Shown: positions 8,560 through 16,561 of the stretch, in pieces
How positions within the stretch are numbered: the first letter of the stretch is position 1
Layout of the letters: each line of letters opens with the position of its first letter
From: Cellulomonas hominis
Lineage (GTDB): Bacteria; Actinomycetota; Actinomycetes; Actinomycetales; Cellulomonadaceae
Reading direction: 5' to 3'
NCBI RefSeq assembly: GCF_901521055.1
Contig: NZ_CABEGA010000039.1
Location: forward strand, 1 to 38,265
DNA length: 38,265 nucleotides
Notes under the pieces: model-generated
What the model was told of the DNA's origin: nothing
The model's input: the letters and a program-made list of their open reading frames with translations, nothing else
The model's database searches: none
Made by a program: the position numbers and the translations under genes

Positions 8560-9945
8560 TCAGTTGTGGGCGTGCAGCGGCTTGCCGGCCAGCGCCAGGT
8601 GCGCCTCGCCGAGTGCCTCGTTCTGCGTGGGGTGGGCGTGGACGAGCGACGCGACGTCCTCGGGGTAGGCCTCCCAGTTCACGATGAGCTGGCCCTCCCC
8701 GATGAGCTCGCCGACGCGCGCGCCGATCATGTGGACACCGACGACCGGGCCGTCCTTCTGCCGCACGAGCTTGATGAAGCCCTGCGTCGCGAGGATCTGG
8801 CTCTTGCCGTTGCCGCCCAGGTTGTACTCGAGGGTCTCGACCGCGTCGGCCCCGTGCACCTCCTTGGCCTTCGCCTCGGTCAGGCCGACGGACGCGACCT
8901 CGGGGTCGGAGTAGGTGACGCGCGGGATGCCGGACTCGACGATCGGCTGCGGGTTCAGGCCCGCGATCTCCTCGGCGACGAAGATGCCCTGGGCGAAGCC
9001 GCGGTGCGCGAGCTGCAGGCCCGGGACGATGTCGCCGACGGCGTAGATGTTGCCGACGCCGGTGTGCAGGCGCTCGTTCGTGATGACGAAGCCGCGGTCC
9101 AGGGTGATGCCCTGCTGCTCGTAGCCCAGGTCGGCGGTGCGGGGGCCGCGGCCGACGGCGACGAGCAGGATGTCCGCGTCGAACGTCTTGCCGTCCTCGA
9201 GCGAGACGTGCACGCCGGCGTCGTCCTGGGTCACGCCGGAGAACCGGACGCCCAGGTTGAACGCGATGCCGCGCTTGCGGAAGGCGCGCTCGAAGGCCTT
9301 GGACAGCGCCTCGTCCTCGTTCGGGACCAGGTGGGGGAGCGCCTCGATGATCGTGACGTCCGCGCCGAACGACTTCCAGACGCTCGCGAACTCCGAGCCG
9401 ATGACGCCGCCGCCGAGGATGATCGCGGACTTCGGCACGAAGTCCATCTTCAGCGCCTGGTCGGAGGTCATCACGCGGCCGCCGATCTCCAGGCCGGGCA
9501 GCGAGCGGGCGTAGGAGCCGGTGCCGAGGATCACGTTGCGGCCGGTGACGCGCTCGCCGTTCACCTCGACCGTGTCCTGCGCCACGAGCTTGCCGTAGCC
9601 CTCGAAGACGGTGATCTTGCGGGACTTGATGAGGCCCTGCAGGCCCTTGTACAGCCGGCCGATCACCGAGTCCTTGTACTCGTTGACGCCGTTCATGTCG
9701 ATGCCCGTGAGCTGCGTCTGCACGCCGAAGTGCGAGCCCTCGCGGGCGTTGTCGGCGAGCTCCGCGGCGTGCAGCAGGGCCTTGGTCGGGATGCACCCGT
9801 TGTGCAGGCAGGTTCCGCCGACCTTGTCGCCCTCGATCAGGGCGACGCTCAGGCCGAGCTGGGCACCGCGGAGCGCAGCCGCGTAGCCGCCACTCCCTCC
9901 GCCCAGGACGACGATGTCGAAAGCGGATCCGGTCGTGTCGGACAC
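8560..9945 (-). CDS. lpdA: Dihydrolipoyl dehydrogenase (E3)
   Basis: 461 residues. An N-terminal FAD motif, [20 protein letters not shown], is followed by the redox-active disulfide C46/C51 in GGTCLHNGC. The central NAD motif is [17 protein letters not shown], and the C-terminal interface holds the His/Glu pair in HPTQNE (about 438-443). It reoxidises dihydrolipoate on E2 with NAD. The next gene downstream is the E2, so both subunits come from one transcript. The start GTG 9945 has a strong GGAGGAG ribosome binding site, in contrast with the leaderless neighbours. No E1 gene lies nearby. Confidence 0.96.
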   Translation of the reverse strand: MSDTTGSAFDIVVLGGGSGGYAAALRGAQLGLSVALIEGDKVGGTCLHNGCIPTKALLHAAELADNAREGSHFGVQTQLTGIDMNGVNEYKDSVIGRLYKGLQGLIKSRKITVFEGYGKLVAQDTVEVNGERVTGRNVILGTGSYARSLPGLEIGGRVMTSDQALKMDFVPKSAIILGGGVIGSEFASVWKSFGADVTIIEALPHLVPNEDEALSKAFERAFRKRGIAFNLGVRFSGVTQDDAGVHVSLEDGKTFDADILLVAVGRGPRTADLGYEQQGITLDRGFVITNERLHTGVGNIYAVGDIVPGLQLAHRGFAQGIFVAEEIAGLNPQPIVESGIPRVTYSDPEVASVGLTEAKAKEVHGADAVETLEYNLGGNGKSQILATQGFIKLVRQKDGPVVGVHMIGARVGELIGEGQLIVNWEAYPEDVASLVHAHPTQNEALGEAHLALAGKPLHAHN

Positions 9946-10147
9946 GTGAAGACTCCTCCGGCGCAGACTTGTGGAACGCGGTTGTTCCGAGTCATCTTGT
10001 CATCTCCGCATAGGCCCGACGACCCAGATCACCGCGCCTGCCCTGTGATTCTGGAGACAGTCATCCCATGTCTCGGGGGTCCGGGGCGCGCGAACTGCCG
10101 GGTGCGGCTGTGCGGGTGAATCCCAGCCGGTGCCCAGAATGCGCCGT

Positions 10148-10153
10148 TAGGCT
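10148..10153 (+). promoter_or_regulatory. -10 element TAGGCT (leaderless start at 10160)
   Basis: TAGGCT is followed by 6 bases and ATG. It fixes the start of the small gene downstream. Confidence 0.55.
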
Positions 10154-10159
10154 CGACGC

Positions 10160-10549
10160 ATGGGCCTGTTCTCACGTCTGCGTCGCCGGTCCGGCACCCC
10201 CGCGGCCCCGGACGCCCCGCCCACCGGGAAGGCCGCCCGGGAGGAGACGCTGGAGCACCTGCGCGAGTTCACCCGCAGCCGCGTGGGCGTCGAGGCGTAC
10301 CTGGAGCCCCAGACCAACGTCACGCAGACCACGCTCATGCTCATCGCCACCGACGGGGAGTGGACCCGCCGCCGGGTGCCCGACGCGCGCGCGGGCCACG
10401 AGCTCGCCCGCACCCTGGGCGTGCCCCTCTACGACGTGCAGCGCACCGGCTACCCGCAGCGCATGCGCGACTGGAACACCCGGCAGCGGATCCTGCGGGA
10501 GCGCGCCGCCCGGGAGCGGGCCGAGCGCCGCGCGTCCGACCCGCGCTGA
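10160..10549 (+). CDS. Conserved hypothetical protein, 129 residues
   Basis: I do not recognise a characterised family. It is a soluble protein with a basic N-terminus (MGLFSRLRRRSG) and a basic C-terminal helix (RERAARERAERRASDPR). The middle has a pattern of strands and helices (VEAYLEPQTNVTQTTLMLIA, then DGEWTRRRVPD, then LGVPLYDVQRTGYPQRM). Similar proteins in actinobacteria are sometimes labelled oxidoreductase without evidence. It starts at ATG 10160 without a ribosome binding site. Its stop is only 7 bases from the end of the convergent pepA, so the two transcripts must overlap. Confidence 0.75.
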   Translation: MGLFSRLRRRSGTPAAPDAPPTGKAAREETLEHLREFTRSRVGVEAYLEPQTNVTQTTLMLIATDGEWTRRRVPDARAGHELARTLGVPLYDVQRTGYPQRMRDWNTRQRILRERAARERAERRASDPR

Positions 10550-10556
10550 GCGCGGG

Positions 10557-12053
10557 TCAGCGCACCGCGCGGGCCTCGATCAGCGCGAGCAGGGTGCGGA
10601 CGCCGACGCCGGTGCCCCCGACGGGCGTGTACCCGAACGCGGCCTTCTCGTTGAACGCGGGGCCGGCGATGTCGAGGTGCGCCCACGGGGTCGCCCCGAC
10701 GAACTCCTGCAGGAAGATGCCGGCGGTGAGCATGCCGCCGAACCGGTCGCCGATGTTCGCGAGGTCCGCGACCTTCGACTTCAGGCCGGCGCGCAGGTCG
10801 GCGGGCAGCGGCATCGGCCAGAACGCCTCGCCGGCGGCCTCCGCGGCGTCGACGACCTCGGTGCGGACGTCGTCGGTGCCCATGACGGCGGACACGCGCG
10901 GGCCGAGCGCGACCAGCTGGGCGCCGGTGAGCGTCGCGATGTCGATGACGACGTCCGGCTTCTCCTCGACCGCGGCGACCAGGCCGTCCGCCATGACGAG
11001 CCGGCCCTCGGCGTCGGTGTTGAGCACCTCGACGGTCTTGCCGCCGCGGATGGTCAGCACGTCGGACGGGCGCTGCGCGGTGCCGGACGGCATGTTCTCC
11101 GCGAGGCACAGCCAGCCGGTGACGGCCACGGGCAGCTCGAGCCGGGCGGCGGCCACGACGGTGTGCAGCACGGCGGCCGCACCGGCCATGTCGGACTTCA
11201 TCGCGTCCATGCCGGCGGCGGGCTTGATCGAGATGCCGCCGGAGTCGAACGTGATGCCCTTGCCGACCAGCGCGACCTTCGCGGCCGGGCGCGACGGCGT
11301 GTAGGACACCTTGACGAGGCGCGGCGGGCGGGCCGACCCCTGGCCGACGCCGAGGATGCCGCCGTAGCCGCCGGCCGCGAGGGCCTTCTCGTCGAGCACG
11401 GTCACCTTGAGGTTCCGGGTGCCGGCGTCCTTCACGGCCGCCTTCGCGGCGTCGGCGAACGCGGCGGGGAACAGGTCGTTCGGCGCGGCGTTCACCAGGT
11501 CGCGCACGCCGTGCACGGCCGCGGCCAGCACCTCGGCGCGGGCCAGCGCCGCCTGCGCGGCCTTGTCGCGGGACCGCGGGCTCAGGACGGTGATGTCCTC
11601 GGCGGGGGCGCCGGTCTGCTCGCCCGTGCGGTAGCGGGTGTAGGAGTACGCGCCCAGCAGCGCGCCCTCGGCGACCGCCGCGACCTGCGGGACGTCCTCG
11701 GCGGGCAGGGCCAGCGCGACGGTCCGGGCGCCGCCCAGCTCGCGCAGGGCCGCTCCGGCCGCGCGCCGCAGGGTCTCCGGCTCGGGGGAGTCGCCCGCGT
11801 CGAGCGCGCCGACACCGGTGAGGACCACGACCTTCGCCGCGAGCCCCGTCCCGGCGGGCACGCGCCGCACCTCGTCGACGGCGCCCGTCACGCCGAGCAC
11901 CCCGGCGAGGCCGGTCACCTGCGCGGCGGTGTCGGCGGGCAGCCAGTCGGCGCCGACGACGCGGGGGCCGGACGGGCTGCTCGCGACCGCGACGACGAGG
12001 GCGTCGGCGGTCTGGCGGGTGGGGTTCGCGGAGGTCAACGTCACTCGGGGCAC
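10557..12053 (-). CDS. pepA: Leucyl aminopeptidase (M17)
   Basis: 498 residues. The N-terminal macro-like domain spans about 1-165 and the C-terminal catalytic domain follows. KVALVGKGITFDSGGISIKP carries the first metal-binding Lys and Asp, and DMAGAAAV carries the second Asp. The family signature NTDAEGRLVMADGL supplies the remaining Asp/Glu ligands and the Arg. It is a cytoplasmic two-metal exopeptidase that removes N-terminal residues during peptide turnover. The start GTG 12053 sits 6 bases after TAGCAT on the minus strand, so it is leaderless. It is divergent from the membrane-protein gene at 12093. Confidence 0.95.
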   Translation of the reverse strand: MPRVTLTSANPTRQTADALVVAVASSPSGPRVVGADWLPADTAAQVTGLAGVLGVTGAVDEVRRVPAGTGLAAKVVVLTGVGALDAGDSPEPETLRRAAGAALRELGGARTVALALPAEDVPQVAAVAEGALLGAYSYTRYRTGEQTGAPAEDITVLSPRSRDKAAQAALARAEVLAAAVHGVRDLVNAAPNDLFPAAFADAAKAAVKDAGTRNLKVTVLDEKALAAGGYGGILGVGQGSARPPRLVKVSYTPSRPAAKVALVGKGITFDSGGISIKPAAGMDAMKSDMAGAAAVLHTVVAAARLELPVAVTGWLCLAENMPSGTAQRPSDVLTIRGGKTVEVLNTDAEGRLVMADGLVAAVEEKPDVVIDIATLTGAQLVALGPRVSAVMGTDDVRTEVVDAAEAAGEAFWPMPLPADLRAGLKSKVADLANIGDRFGGMLTAGIFLQEFVGATPWAHLDIAGPAFNEKAAFGYTPVGGTGVGVRTLLALIEARAVR

Positions 12054-12059
12054 CAGCCG

Positions 12060-12065
12060 ATGCTA
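12060..12065 (-). promoter_or_regulatory. -10 element TAGCAT of pepA (leaderless)
   Basis: TAGCAT on the minus strand is followed by 6 bases and the GTG at 12053. Confidence 0.6.
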
Positions 12066-12078
12066 GCGGTGCGCCCGG

Positions 12079-12084
12079 TACCGT
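12079..12084 (+). promoter_or_regulatory. -10 element TACCGT of the 12093 gene (leaderless)
   Basis: TACCGT is followed by 8 bases and the GTG at 12093. It stands 13 bases from the divergent pepA -10 element. Confidence 0.55.
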
Positions 12085-12092
12085 GGGGCCCC

Positions 12093-12449
12093 GTGACCCC
12101 CGTCCTCCTGTACGCCGTCGCCGCGGCGGCGCTGCTGCTCGCCGGCTGGGCGGGCTGGTTCGCGGTCCGGGACCGGGCCGTCGTGCTGCGCCAGCTGTGG
12201 GGCGCCGCGGTGGTCGAGGGCCTGATGGTGGTGCAGGCGGTCGTCGCCGGCGTCCTGCACGCGACCGGGACGGTCCCCGCCGAGCCGGCCGTGTTCTGGG
12301 GCTACGTCGTCACGCAGCTCGTCCTGCTGCCCGCCGCCGCGCTGTGGGCGTTCGCCGAGCGCAGCCGGTGGTCGTCCGTCGTGCTGCTCGTGGCCGCGGT
12401 CGCCGTCGCGTTCCTGCAGCTCCGTCTCGACCAGACCTGGGGGTCCTGA
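12093..12449 (+). CDS. Small integral membrane protein, 118 residues
   Basis: Function unknown. The whole protein is hydrophobic, with about four membrane helices (roughly residues 3-21, 35-55, 62-85 and 92-110); a charged loop (RDRAVVLRQ) separates the first two. Start GTG 12093 is chosen from the TACCGT hexamer 8 bases upstream; reading from further upstream in the same frame would cross the pepA promoter. The stop TGA shares its A with the next gene's ATG, so the two are translationally coupled. It probably forms an operon with the next membrane protein; pyrD has its own -10 hexamer. Confidence 0.8.
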   Translation: MTPVLLYAVAAAALLLAGWAGWFAVRDRAVVLRQLWGAAVVEGLMVVQAVVAGVLHATGTVPAEPAVFWGYVVTQLVLLPAAALWAFAERSRWSSVVLLVAAVAVAFLQLRLDQTWGS

Positions 12450-12937
12450 TGACCACGCCCGCGCCCGGCCGTCCGTCGGCACCCGTCGCCGGGGCACCCG
12501 CGAGGAGCACCGCCGCCGGACCCGGCCGCGTGCTGGTCGCCGTGTACGGGGTGTTCGCCCTCGCGGCGACGGCCCGCGCGGGGTTCCAGATCGCGGAGAA
12601 GTTCGACGAGGCGCCCCTCGCGTACCTGCTGTCCGCGCTGGCCGGGGTCGTGTACGTGGTCGCGACGCTCGCGCTCGCGAGGGACTGGCGGCCCGTGGCG
12701 TGGGCGGCCGTGGCCGTCGAGCTCGTCGGGGTGCTGGCCGTGGGGACCCTGTCGCTGCTCGACGCGGGGGACTTCCCGGACGAGACCGTGTGGTCCGCGT
12801 ACGGGCAGGGGTACGGCTACGTCCCCCTCGTCCTGCCGTTCCTCGGGCTCGCGTGGCTCTGGCGCACCCGCCCGGGCCGCGCCGCCGGACCGGCGGCGGG
12901 CGACGGGTCCCGGCCGGCGCCCCCGGCCGGCCAGTAG
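12449..12937 (+). CDS. Integral membrane protein, 162 residues
   Basis: Function unknown. A Pro/Ala-rich N-terminal tail (about 25 residues) precedes four hydrophobic segments: VLVAVYGVFALAATARAG, LAYLLSALAGVVYVVATLAL, PVAWAAVAVELVGVLAVGTL and YVPLVLPFLGLAWLW. A polar stretch, DAGDFPDETVWSAYGQGYGY, lies between helices 3 and 4. The C-terminal tail is Gly/Pro/Arg-rich. The start overlaps the stop of the previous membrane-protein gene by one base (TGATG). The two products may act together in the membrane. Confidence 0.82.
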   Translation: MTTPAPGRPSAPVAGAPARSTAAGPGRVLVAVYGVFALAATARAGFQIAEKFDEAPLAYLLSALAGVVYVVATLALARDWRPVAWAAVAVELVGVLAVGTLSLLDAGDFPDETVWSAYGQGYGYVPLVLPFLGLAWLWRTRPGRAAGPAAGDGSRPAPPAGQ

Positions 12938-12940
12938 GTT
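12935..12940 (+). promoter_or_regulatory. -10 element TAGGTT of pyrD (leaderless)
   Basis: TAGGTT begins on the stop codon of the upstream gene and is followed by 7 bases and the GTG at 12948. Confidence 0.55.
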
Positions 12941-12947
12941 GGTGGAC

Positions 12948-14003
12948 GTGTACGGCCTCCTCTTCCGCCTGGTCTTCGCCCGCCTCGACCCCGAGCGGGC
13001 GCACCACCTCGCGTTCCGCGCGATCCGCGTCGCCTCGCGCGTCCCCGTCCTGCGGGGGGTGCTGCGGTCCGCCCTGGCGGTGCCGCCGTCCGCCGCCGTG
13101 CGGGTGCTCGGCCGGACGTTCCCGTCGCCCTTCGGGCTCGCGGCGGGCTTCGACAAGAACGCCGTCGGGGTCCCCGGCCTGACGATGCTCGGCTTCGGGT
13201 TCGTCGAGGTCGGCACCGTCACGGCGTGGCCGCAGCCCGGCAACGAGGCCCCGCGGCTGTGGCGGATCGTCGACCGGCGCGCCCTGCGCAACCGGATGGG
13301 CTTCAACAACGAGGGCGCCGTCGCGGTCGCCCGGCGGCTGCGGAAGCTGCGTTCGACCGCCGCCGGCCGCGCCCTGGTCGTCGGCGTCAACATCGGCAAG
13401 ACCAAGGTGACACCGCCGGAGGACGCCGCCGACGACTACGCCACCAGCGCCGGCCATCTCGCGCCGTACGCGGACTACCTCGTGGTCAACGTCTCGTCGC
13501 CGAACACCCCCGGGCTTCGCGACCTGCAGTCGGTGGACGCGCTGCGGCCGATCCTGCAGGCCGCCCGGACCGCCGCCGACGAGGCCGCCGCCGCGGTGCC
13601 CCGGCCGCGGGTGCCGCTGCTGGTGAAGATCGCCCCCGACCTGGCCGACGCGGACGTCGACGCGGTCGCGGACCTGGTGGCCGAGCTCGGGCTCGACGGC
13701 GTGGTCGCCGTCAACACCACGATCGCGCACGACCTCGGCGAGGGCGGCCTGTCCGGCCCGCCGCTGCTGGACCGCGGGCTCGTGGTGGTCGCGCGGCTGC
13801 GGCACCGCCTCGGTGCGGGACCCGTCGTGATCGGCGTCGGCGGGATCAGCACCGCGGCGGACGCGCAGGCCTACCTCGCCGCGGGCGCCGACCTGGTCCA
13901 GGGCTACACCGGCTTCATCTACGAGGGGCCGTTCTGGGCGTCCCGGATCGGCCGGGCGCTCGCGCGCGACGCCGCCGCCCGCGCCGAGCGGGTCGCCCCG
14001 TGA
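12948..14003 (+). CDS. pyrD: Quinone-dependent dihydroorotate dehydrogenase (class 2)
   Basis: 351 residues. The N-terminal helices that dock class 2 enzymes on the membrane are present (MYGLLFRLVFARLDPERAHH). FGLAAGFDKNAVG and NRMGFNNEGA bind FMN and substrate, NVSSPNTPGLRDLQ holds the catalytic serine, and VKIAPDL, VAVNTT and GVGGIS complete the FMN site. It oxidises dihydroorotate to orotate and passes electrons to quinone, linking pyrimidine synthesis to the respiratory chain. An in-frame TTG at 12939 overlaps the TAGGTT hexamer, so GTG 12948 is preferred and gives the usual MYGLLF start. The next gene overlaps its stop codon. Confidence 0.96.
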   Translation: MYGLLFRLVFARLDPERAHHLAFRAIRVASRVPVLRGVLRSALAVPPSAAVRVLGRTFPSPFGLAAGFDKNAVGVPGLTMLGFGFVEVGTVTAWPQPGNEAPRLWRIVDRRALRNRMGFNNEGAVAVARRLRKLRSTAAGRALVVGVNIGKTKVTPPEDAADDYATSAGHLAPYADYLVVNVSSPNTPGLRDLQSVDALRPILQAARTAADEAAAAVPRPRVPLLVKIAPDLADADVDAVADLVAELGLDGVVAVNTTIAHDLGEGGLSGPPLLDRGLVVVARLRHRLGAGPVVIGVGGISTAADAQAYLAAGADLVQGYTGFIYEGPFWASRIGRALARDAAARAERVAP

Positions 14004-14245
14004 CCGCGCTGCGGCCCCGGTGGGCGTGGGAGTACACGGGCGCGGACGGGCAGGTGCTGGACCGGCCGCTGTCGCCGGTGTTCCCGACCCGGTTCGACGC
14101 GGAGGAGTGGTTCGGGCTGCAGTGGCGCGCGCTGCGCGAGCAGGGCGTGCGGACCGCCCGGCTGCGGAACGACGGCACCGTGGTGCCCCCGGCCTACGAC
14201 CTCACCGCGGTCCCGGAGCAGGTGCTCGGCAACCCGCGGGCCTGA
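14000..14245 (+). CDS. Small conserved protein coupled to pyrD, 81 residues
   Basis: Function unknown. Its GTG start overlaps the pyrD stop (GTGA), which indicates translational coupling. The sequence is soluble and acidic-basic mixed, rich in Trp, Arg and Gly (RPRWAWEYTGADG, FDAEEWFGLQWRALREQGV, TARLRNDGTVVPP). Short proteins with this Trp-rich start are common in actinobacteria, but I know of no assigned role. Confidence 0.75.
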   Translation: MTALRPRWAWEYTGADGQVLDRPLSPVFPTRFDAEEWFGLQWRALREQGVRTARLRNDGTVVPPAYDLTAVPEQVLGNPRA

Positions 14246-14268
14246 CGAGGCCCGGGCTCCGGCCCCGC

Positions 14269-15738
14269 TCAGACGAACGCGCTGGGCCGCGCGGCCGCGT
14301 ACGCGCCGTCTCGGTCCGCTCCTGGCGACCCGAGCGCCGCCCACGCCATCGCGAGCCCGTCGACGGCCCGCCGCAGCTCCGCCGCGGGCGCGGTGAAGGG
14401 CACGCGGAGCCGGTCCTCCAGCCCGCCGTCGACGCCGAAGGCCGGCCCGGGCGCCACCCGCACACCGTGCGCGAGGGCGAGCGCGCTGAGCGCCGACGAC
14501 ACCGGCGCGCCCAGGTCCACCCACAGCGACTGGCCGCCGGCCGGCACCGTGAACCGCCAGCCGGGCAGCCGCTCCGCCAGCAGGCCGGCGAGCAGGTCCC
14601 GGCCCGCGCGGAGCTGCGCGCGCCGCTCCTCGACCGGTTCGGCGCCCAGCCGCAGCAGCTCGACGGCCACGAGCTGGTCCAGCACCGCGGTGCCGAGGTC
14701 CGTTGCCCGGCGAGCCAGCGCGAGCCGCGTGACGAGGTCCGCCGGTCCGCGCAGCCAGCCGACCCGGAGGCCGCCCCAGTGGCTCTTCGACATCGAGCCG
14801 ATCGCCACCACGCGGGCCGCCCGGCCGTCGCCCGCCCACGGCTCCGGCCCGGGGCCGTCCAGCGTGAGGTCGGTCAGCACCTCGTCGCCGGCCACGACCG
14901 TGCCCGTGCGCGCGGCGAGCTCCCGCACCCGGGCGCGGCCGGCGGCGCTCAGCGTCGCACCGGTCGGGTTGTGGTGGTCCGGGATCAGGTAGACGAGCCG
15001 CGGCGCGACCTGGCGGACCGTCGACTCCAGCAGGTCCAGGTCGGTGCCGGCGGGTCCCGTCGGGACCGGCACCGGGCGGGCACCCGCGGCGCGCACCGCC
15101 TCGATCGCGTGCGGGTAGGTGGGCTGCTCGACGACCACCCGGTCGCCGGGGCCGGCGTGCGTGGACATGAGCAGGGCGATCGCGTGCTGCGCACCGGTCG
15201 TCACGAGCACCTGGTCGGGGGACGTGGGGGTCCCGCGCGCGGTGTACCGGTCGGCGACCGCCTCGCGCAGGACGTCCAGGCCGAGCGGGGCGTAGCCGTG
15301 GCCCGCGTGCCGGGGGAGCTCCTCGACAGCGCGGAGGGCGGCACCGTGCAGCGTGCGGGGCGCGGCGCACGCGGCGATCGTGAGGTCGACGACGCCCTCG
15401 GGGGCCGTGGGTCGCGCCGGCGTCCGGGTCGCGGGCCCGCGGCGGTCCGCAGGGGGCAGTGCCGTCACCGTGCCGGACCCTTGCCGGCTCACCAGGTACC
15501 CCTCGTCCCGCAGCAGCCCGTACGCTCCCGAGGTCGTGGTCCGGGAGACGCCGAGCGCGGCCGCGAGCTCCCGCTCCCCGGGGACGCGGGTCGCGAGGGG
15601 CAGGTCGCCGGCGAGCACGGCGCGGCGCACCGCGTCGGCCAGCGCCGCGTAGGCGGGGCCGGGTCGACGCCAGCCGCCCAGCACGGACGCCAGGCCGGTG
15701 CCGCCGATCCGGCGGTCGGAGACGAGGAGCGAGGACAT
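14269..15738 (-). CDS. yczR: MocR-family regulator of the YczR type (GntR HTH plus aminotransferase-like domain)
   Basis: 489 residues. A winged-helix GntR domain (about residues 29-92: RVPGERELAAALGVSRTTTS, then GYLLR-like wing) is fused to a fold-type I aminotransferase-like domain. The PLP lysine is in SMSKSHWGGLRVGW; it is the only lysine in the protein, and this WGG variant is typical of YczR. DHHNPTG and GDEVL are the other PLP-site motifs. Such proteins use PLP as an effector rather than for catalysis. ATG 15738 is chosen; the frame also opens at a TTG at 15756, which would lie inside the putative operator. It is divergent from yczE, its known partner in other genomes. Confidence 0.88.
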   Translation of the reverse strand: MSSLLVSDRRIGGTGLASVLGGWRRPGPAYAALADAVRRAVLAGDLPLATRVPGERELAAALGVSRTTTSGAYGLLRDEGYLVSRQGSGTVTALPPADRRGPATRTPARPTAPEGVVDLTIAACAAPRTLHGAALRAVEELPRHAGHGYAPLGLDVLREAVADRYTARGTPTSPDQVLVTTGAQHAIALLMSTHAGPGDRVVVEQPTYPHAIEAVRAAGARPVPVPTGPAGTDLDLLESTVRQVAPRLVYLIPDHHNPTGATLSAAGRARVRELAARTGTVVAGDEVLTDLTLDGPGPEPWAGDGRAARVVAIGSMSKSHWGGLRVGWLRGPADLVTRLALARRATDLGTAVLDQLVAVELLRLGAEPVEERRAQLRAGRDLLAGLLAERLPGWRFTVPAGGQSLWVDLGAPVSSALSALALAHGVRVAPGPAFGVDGGLEDRLRVPFTAPAAELRRAVDGLAMAWAALGSPGADRDGAYAAARPSAFV

Positions 15739-15739
15739 G

Positions 15740-15780
15740 AGGCCACTCTTGCGCAAGTGGCTATCGAACGGAAGGCCACC
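15740..15780. promoter_or_regulatory. Putative YczR operator between yczR and yczE
   Basis: Three copies of an AGTGGC(C/T)-like half-site lie in 41 bases: minus strand at 15740-15747, plus strand at 15756-15763, minus strand at 15772-15780. The first and third are in the same orientation 33 bases apart, about three helix turns, as expected for MocR proteins. The core between the first two is the palindrome TTGCGCAA. Confidence 0.55.
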
Positions 15781-15799
15781 TGGCGGTCAGGATGAGGCC

Positions 15800-16489
15800 A
15801 TGACCACGCACGCCTCCACCGTCGCCCCGGGCCGCGTCGACCGCGCCGGCACGCACGCCGCCCGCCGGGGCGCCCAGCTCCTGGGCGGCCTCGTCCTGTA
15901 CGCCCTGTCCATCGCGATGCTGGTGCACTCCGGCCTCGGCAACATGCCCTGGGACGTGCTCAGCCAGGGCGCGGCACGTCAGCTCGGCTGGTCGCTCGGC
16001 ACCGCCACGCTCGTGATCAGCGTGCTGGTGCTCGCGTGCTGGTGGCCGATCCGGCAGCGCCCGGGCATCGGCACCGTCGCGAACGTGCTGGTCATCGGCG
16101 TGCTCGTCGACCCGTTCCTCGCGCTGCTCGACCGGCTGCCGGACCCCCTGCCGCTCGCCGCGCGGATCGCCCTCGTCGTCGGCGGCATCGCGCTGAACGC
16201 GGTCGCCAGCGGGCTGTACATCGGCGCACGCCTCGGCCCCGGCCCGCGCGACGGCCTGATGACCGGCCTGGTCGCGCGCACCGGCTGGCCCGTGGGCCCC
16301 GTCCGGATCGCGATCGAGGTCACGGTGGTCCTGGTCGGGTGGCTGCTCGGAGGCACGCTCGGGTTCGCGACGCTGGCCTACGCGCTGGGGATCGGCCCGC
16401 TGATCCACCTGCTGCTGCCGCGGCTCACGGTGCCCGTCCCGGCAGCGGTCGCGGCTGCCGAACCGGCGGAGCCGGGCGAGGGGCGCTGA
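15800..16489 (+). CDS. yczE: YczE/YyaS/YitT-family membrane protein
   Basis: 229 residues with about five to six membrane helices, starting at LLGGLVLYALSIAMLVHSG. The family pattern GLGNMPWDVLSQGAA lies after helix 1 and GARLGPGPRDGLMTGL in the central loop. The family is a predicted permease of unknown substrate. In actinobacteria and Firmicutes it often sits divergent to a YczR-type MocR regulator, as here, and is taken to be its target. ATG 15800 has CAGGAT 7 bases upstream, a weak leaderless-type promoter, which would suit a gene that needs activation. Confidence 0.88.
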   Translation: MTTHASTVAPGRVDRAGTHAARRGAQLLGGLVLYALSIAMLVHSGLGNMPWDVLSQGAARQLGWSLGTATLVISVLVLACWWPIRQRPGIGTVANVLVIGVLVDPFLALLDRLPDPLPLAARIALVVGGIALNAVASGLYIGARLGPGPRDGLMTGLVARTGWPVGPVRIAIEVTVVLVGWLLGGTLGFATLAYALGIGPLIHLLLPRLTVPVPAAVAAAEPAEPGEGR

Positions 16490-16510
16490 CCGCACCCCGG
16501 CCGGACGGCT

Positions 16511-16545
16511 CAGGGCCGGGTCACCTCGTCGGCGACCCGGCCCTG
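16511..16545. terminator. Bidirectional terminator between yczE and the aldo/keto reductase gene
   Basis: A perfect 12-bp stem, CAGGGCCGGGTC and GACCCGGCCCTG, with an 11-base loop. It lies between two convergent stop codons. Confidence 0.8.
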
Positions 16546-16561
16546 CGTCGTGCGGTGCGCG

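Noticed and set aside
6668..9796. A 1042-codon minus-strand frame covering E2 and much of lpd
   Set aside because: Only the part from ATG 8527 has E2 sequence. The upstream part is an Arg/Pro-rich shadow of lpd in another frame, typical of high-GC DNA.
9973..9988. GGAAC-6-GTTCC inverted repeat upstream of lpd as an operator
   Set aside because: A 5-bp repeat is expected often by chance in 200 bases of such GC content, and no promoter could be aligned to it.
10068..12449. A 793-codon plus-strand frame running through pepA into the membrane protein
   Set aside because: It is antisense to pepA until 12053. Only the part after GTG 12093 is a credible protein.
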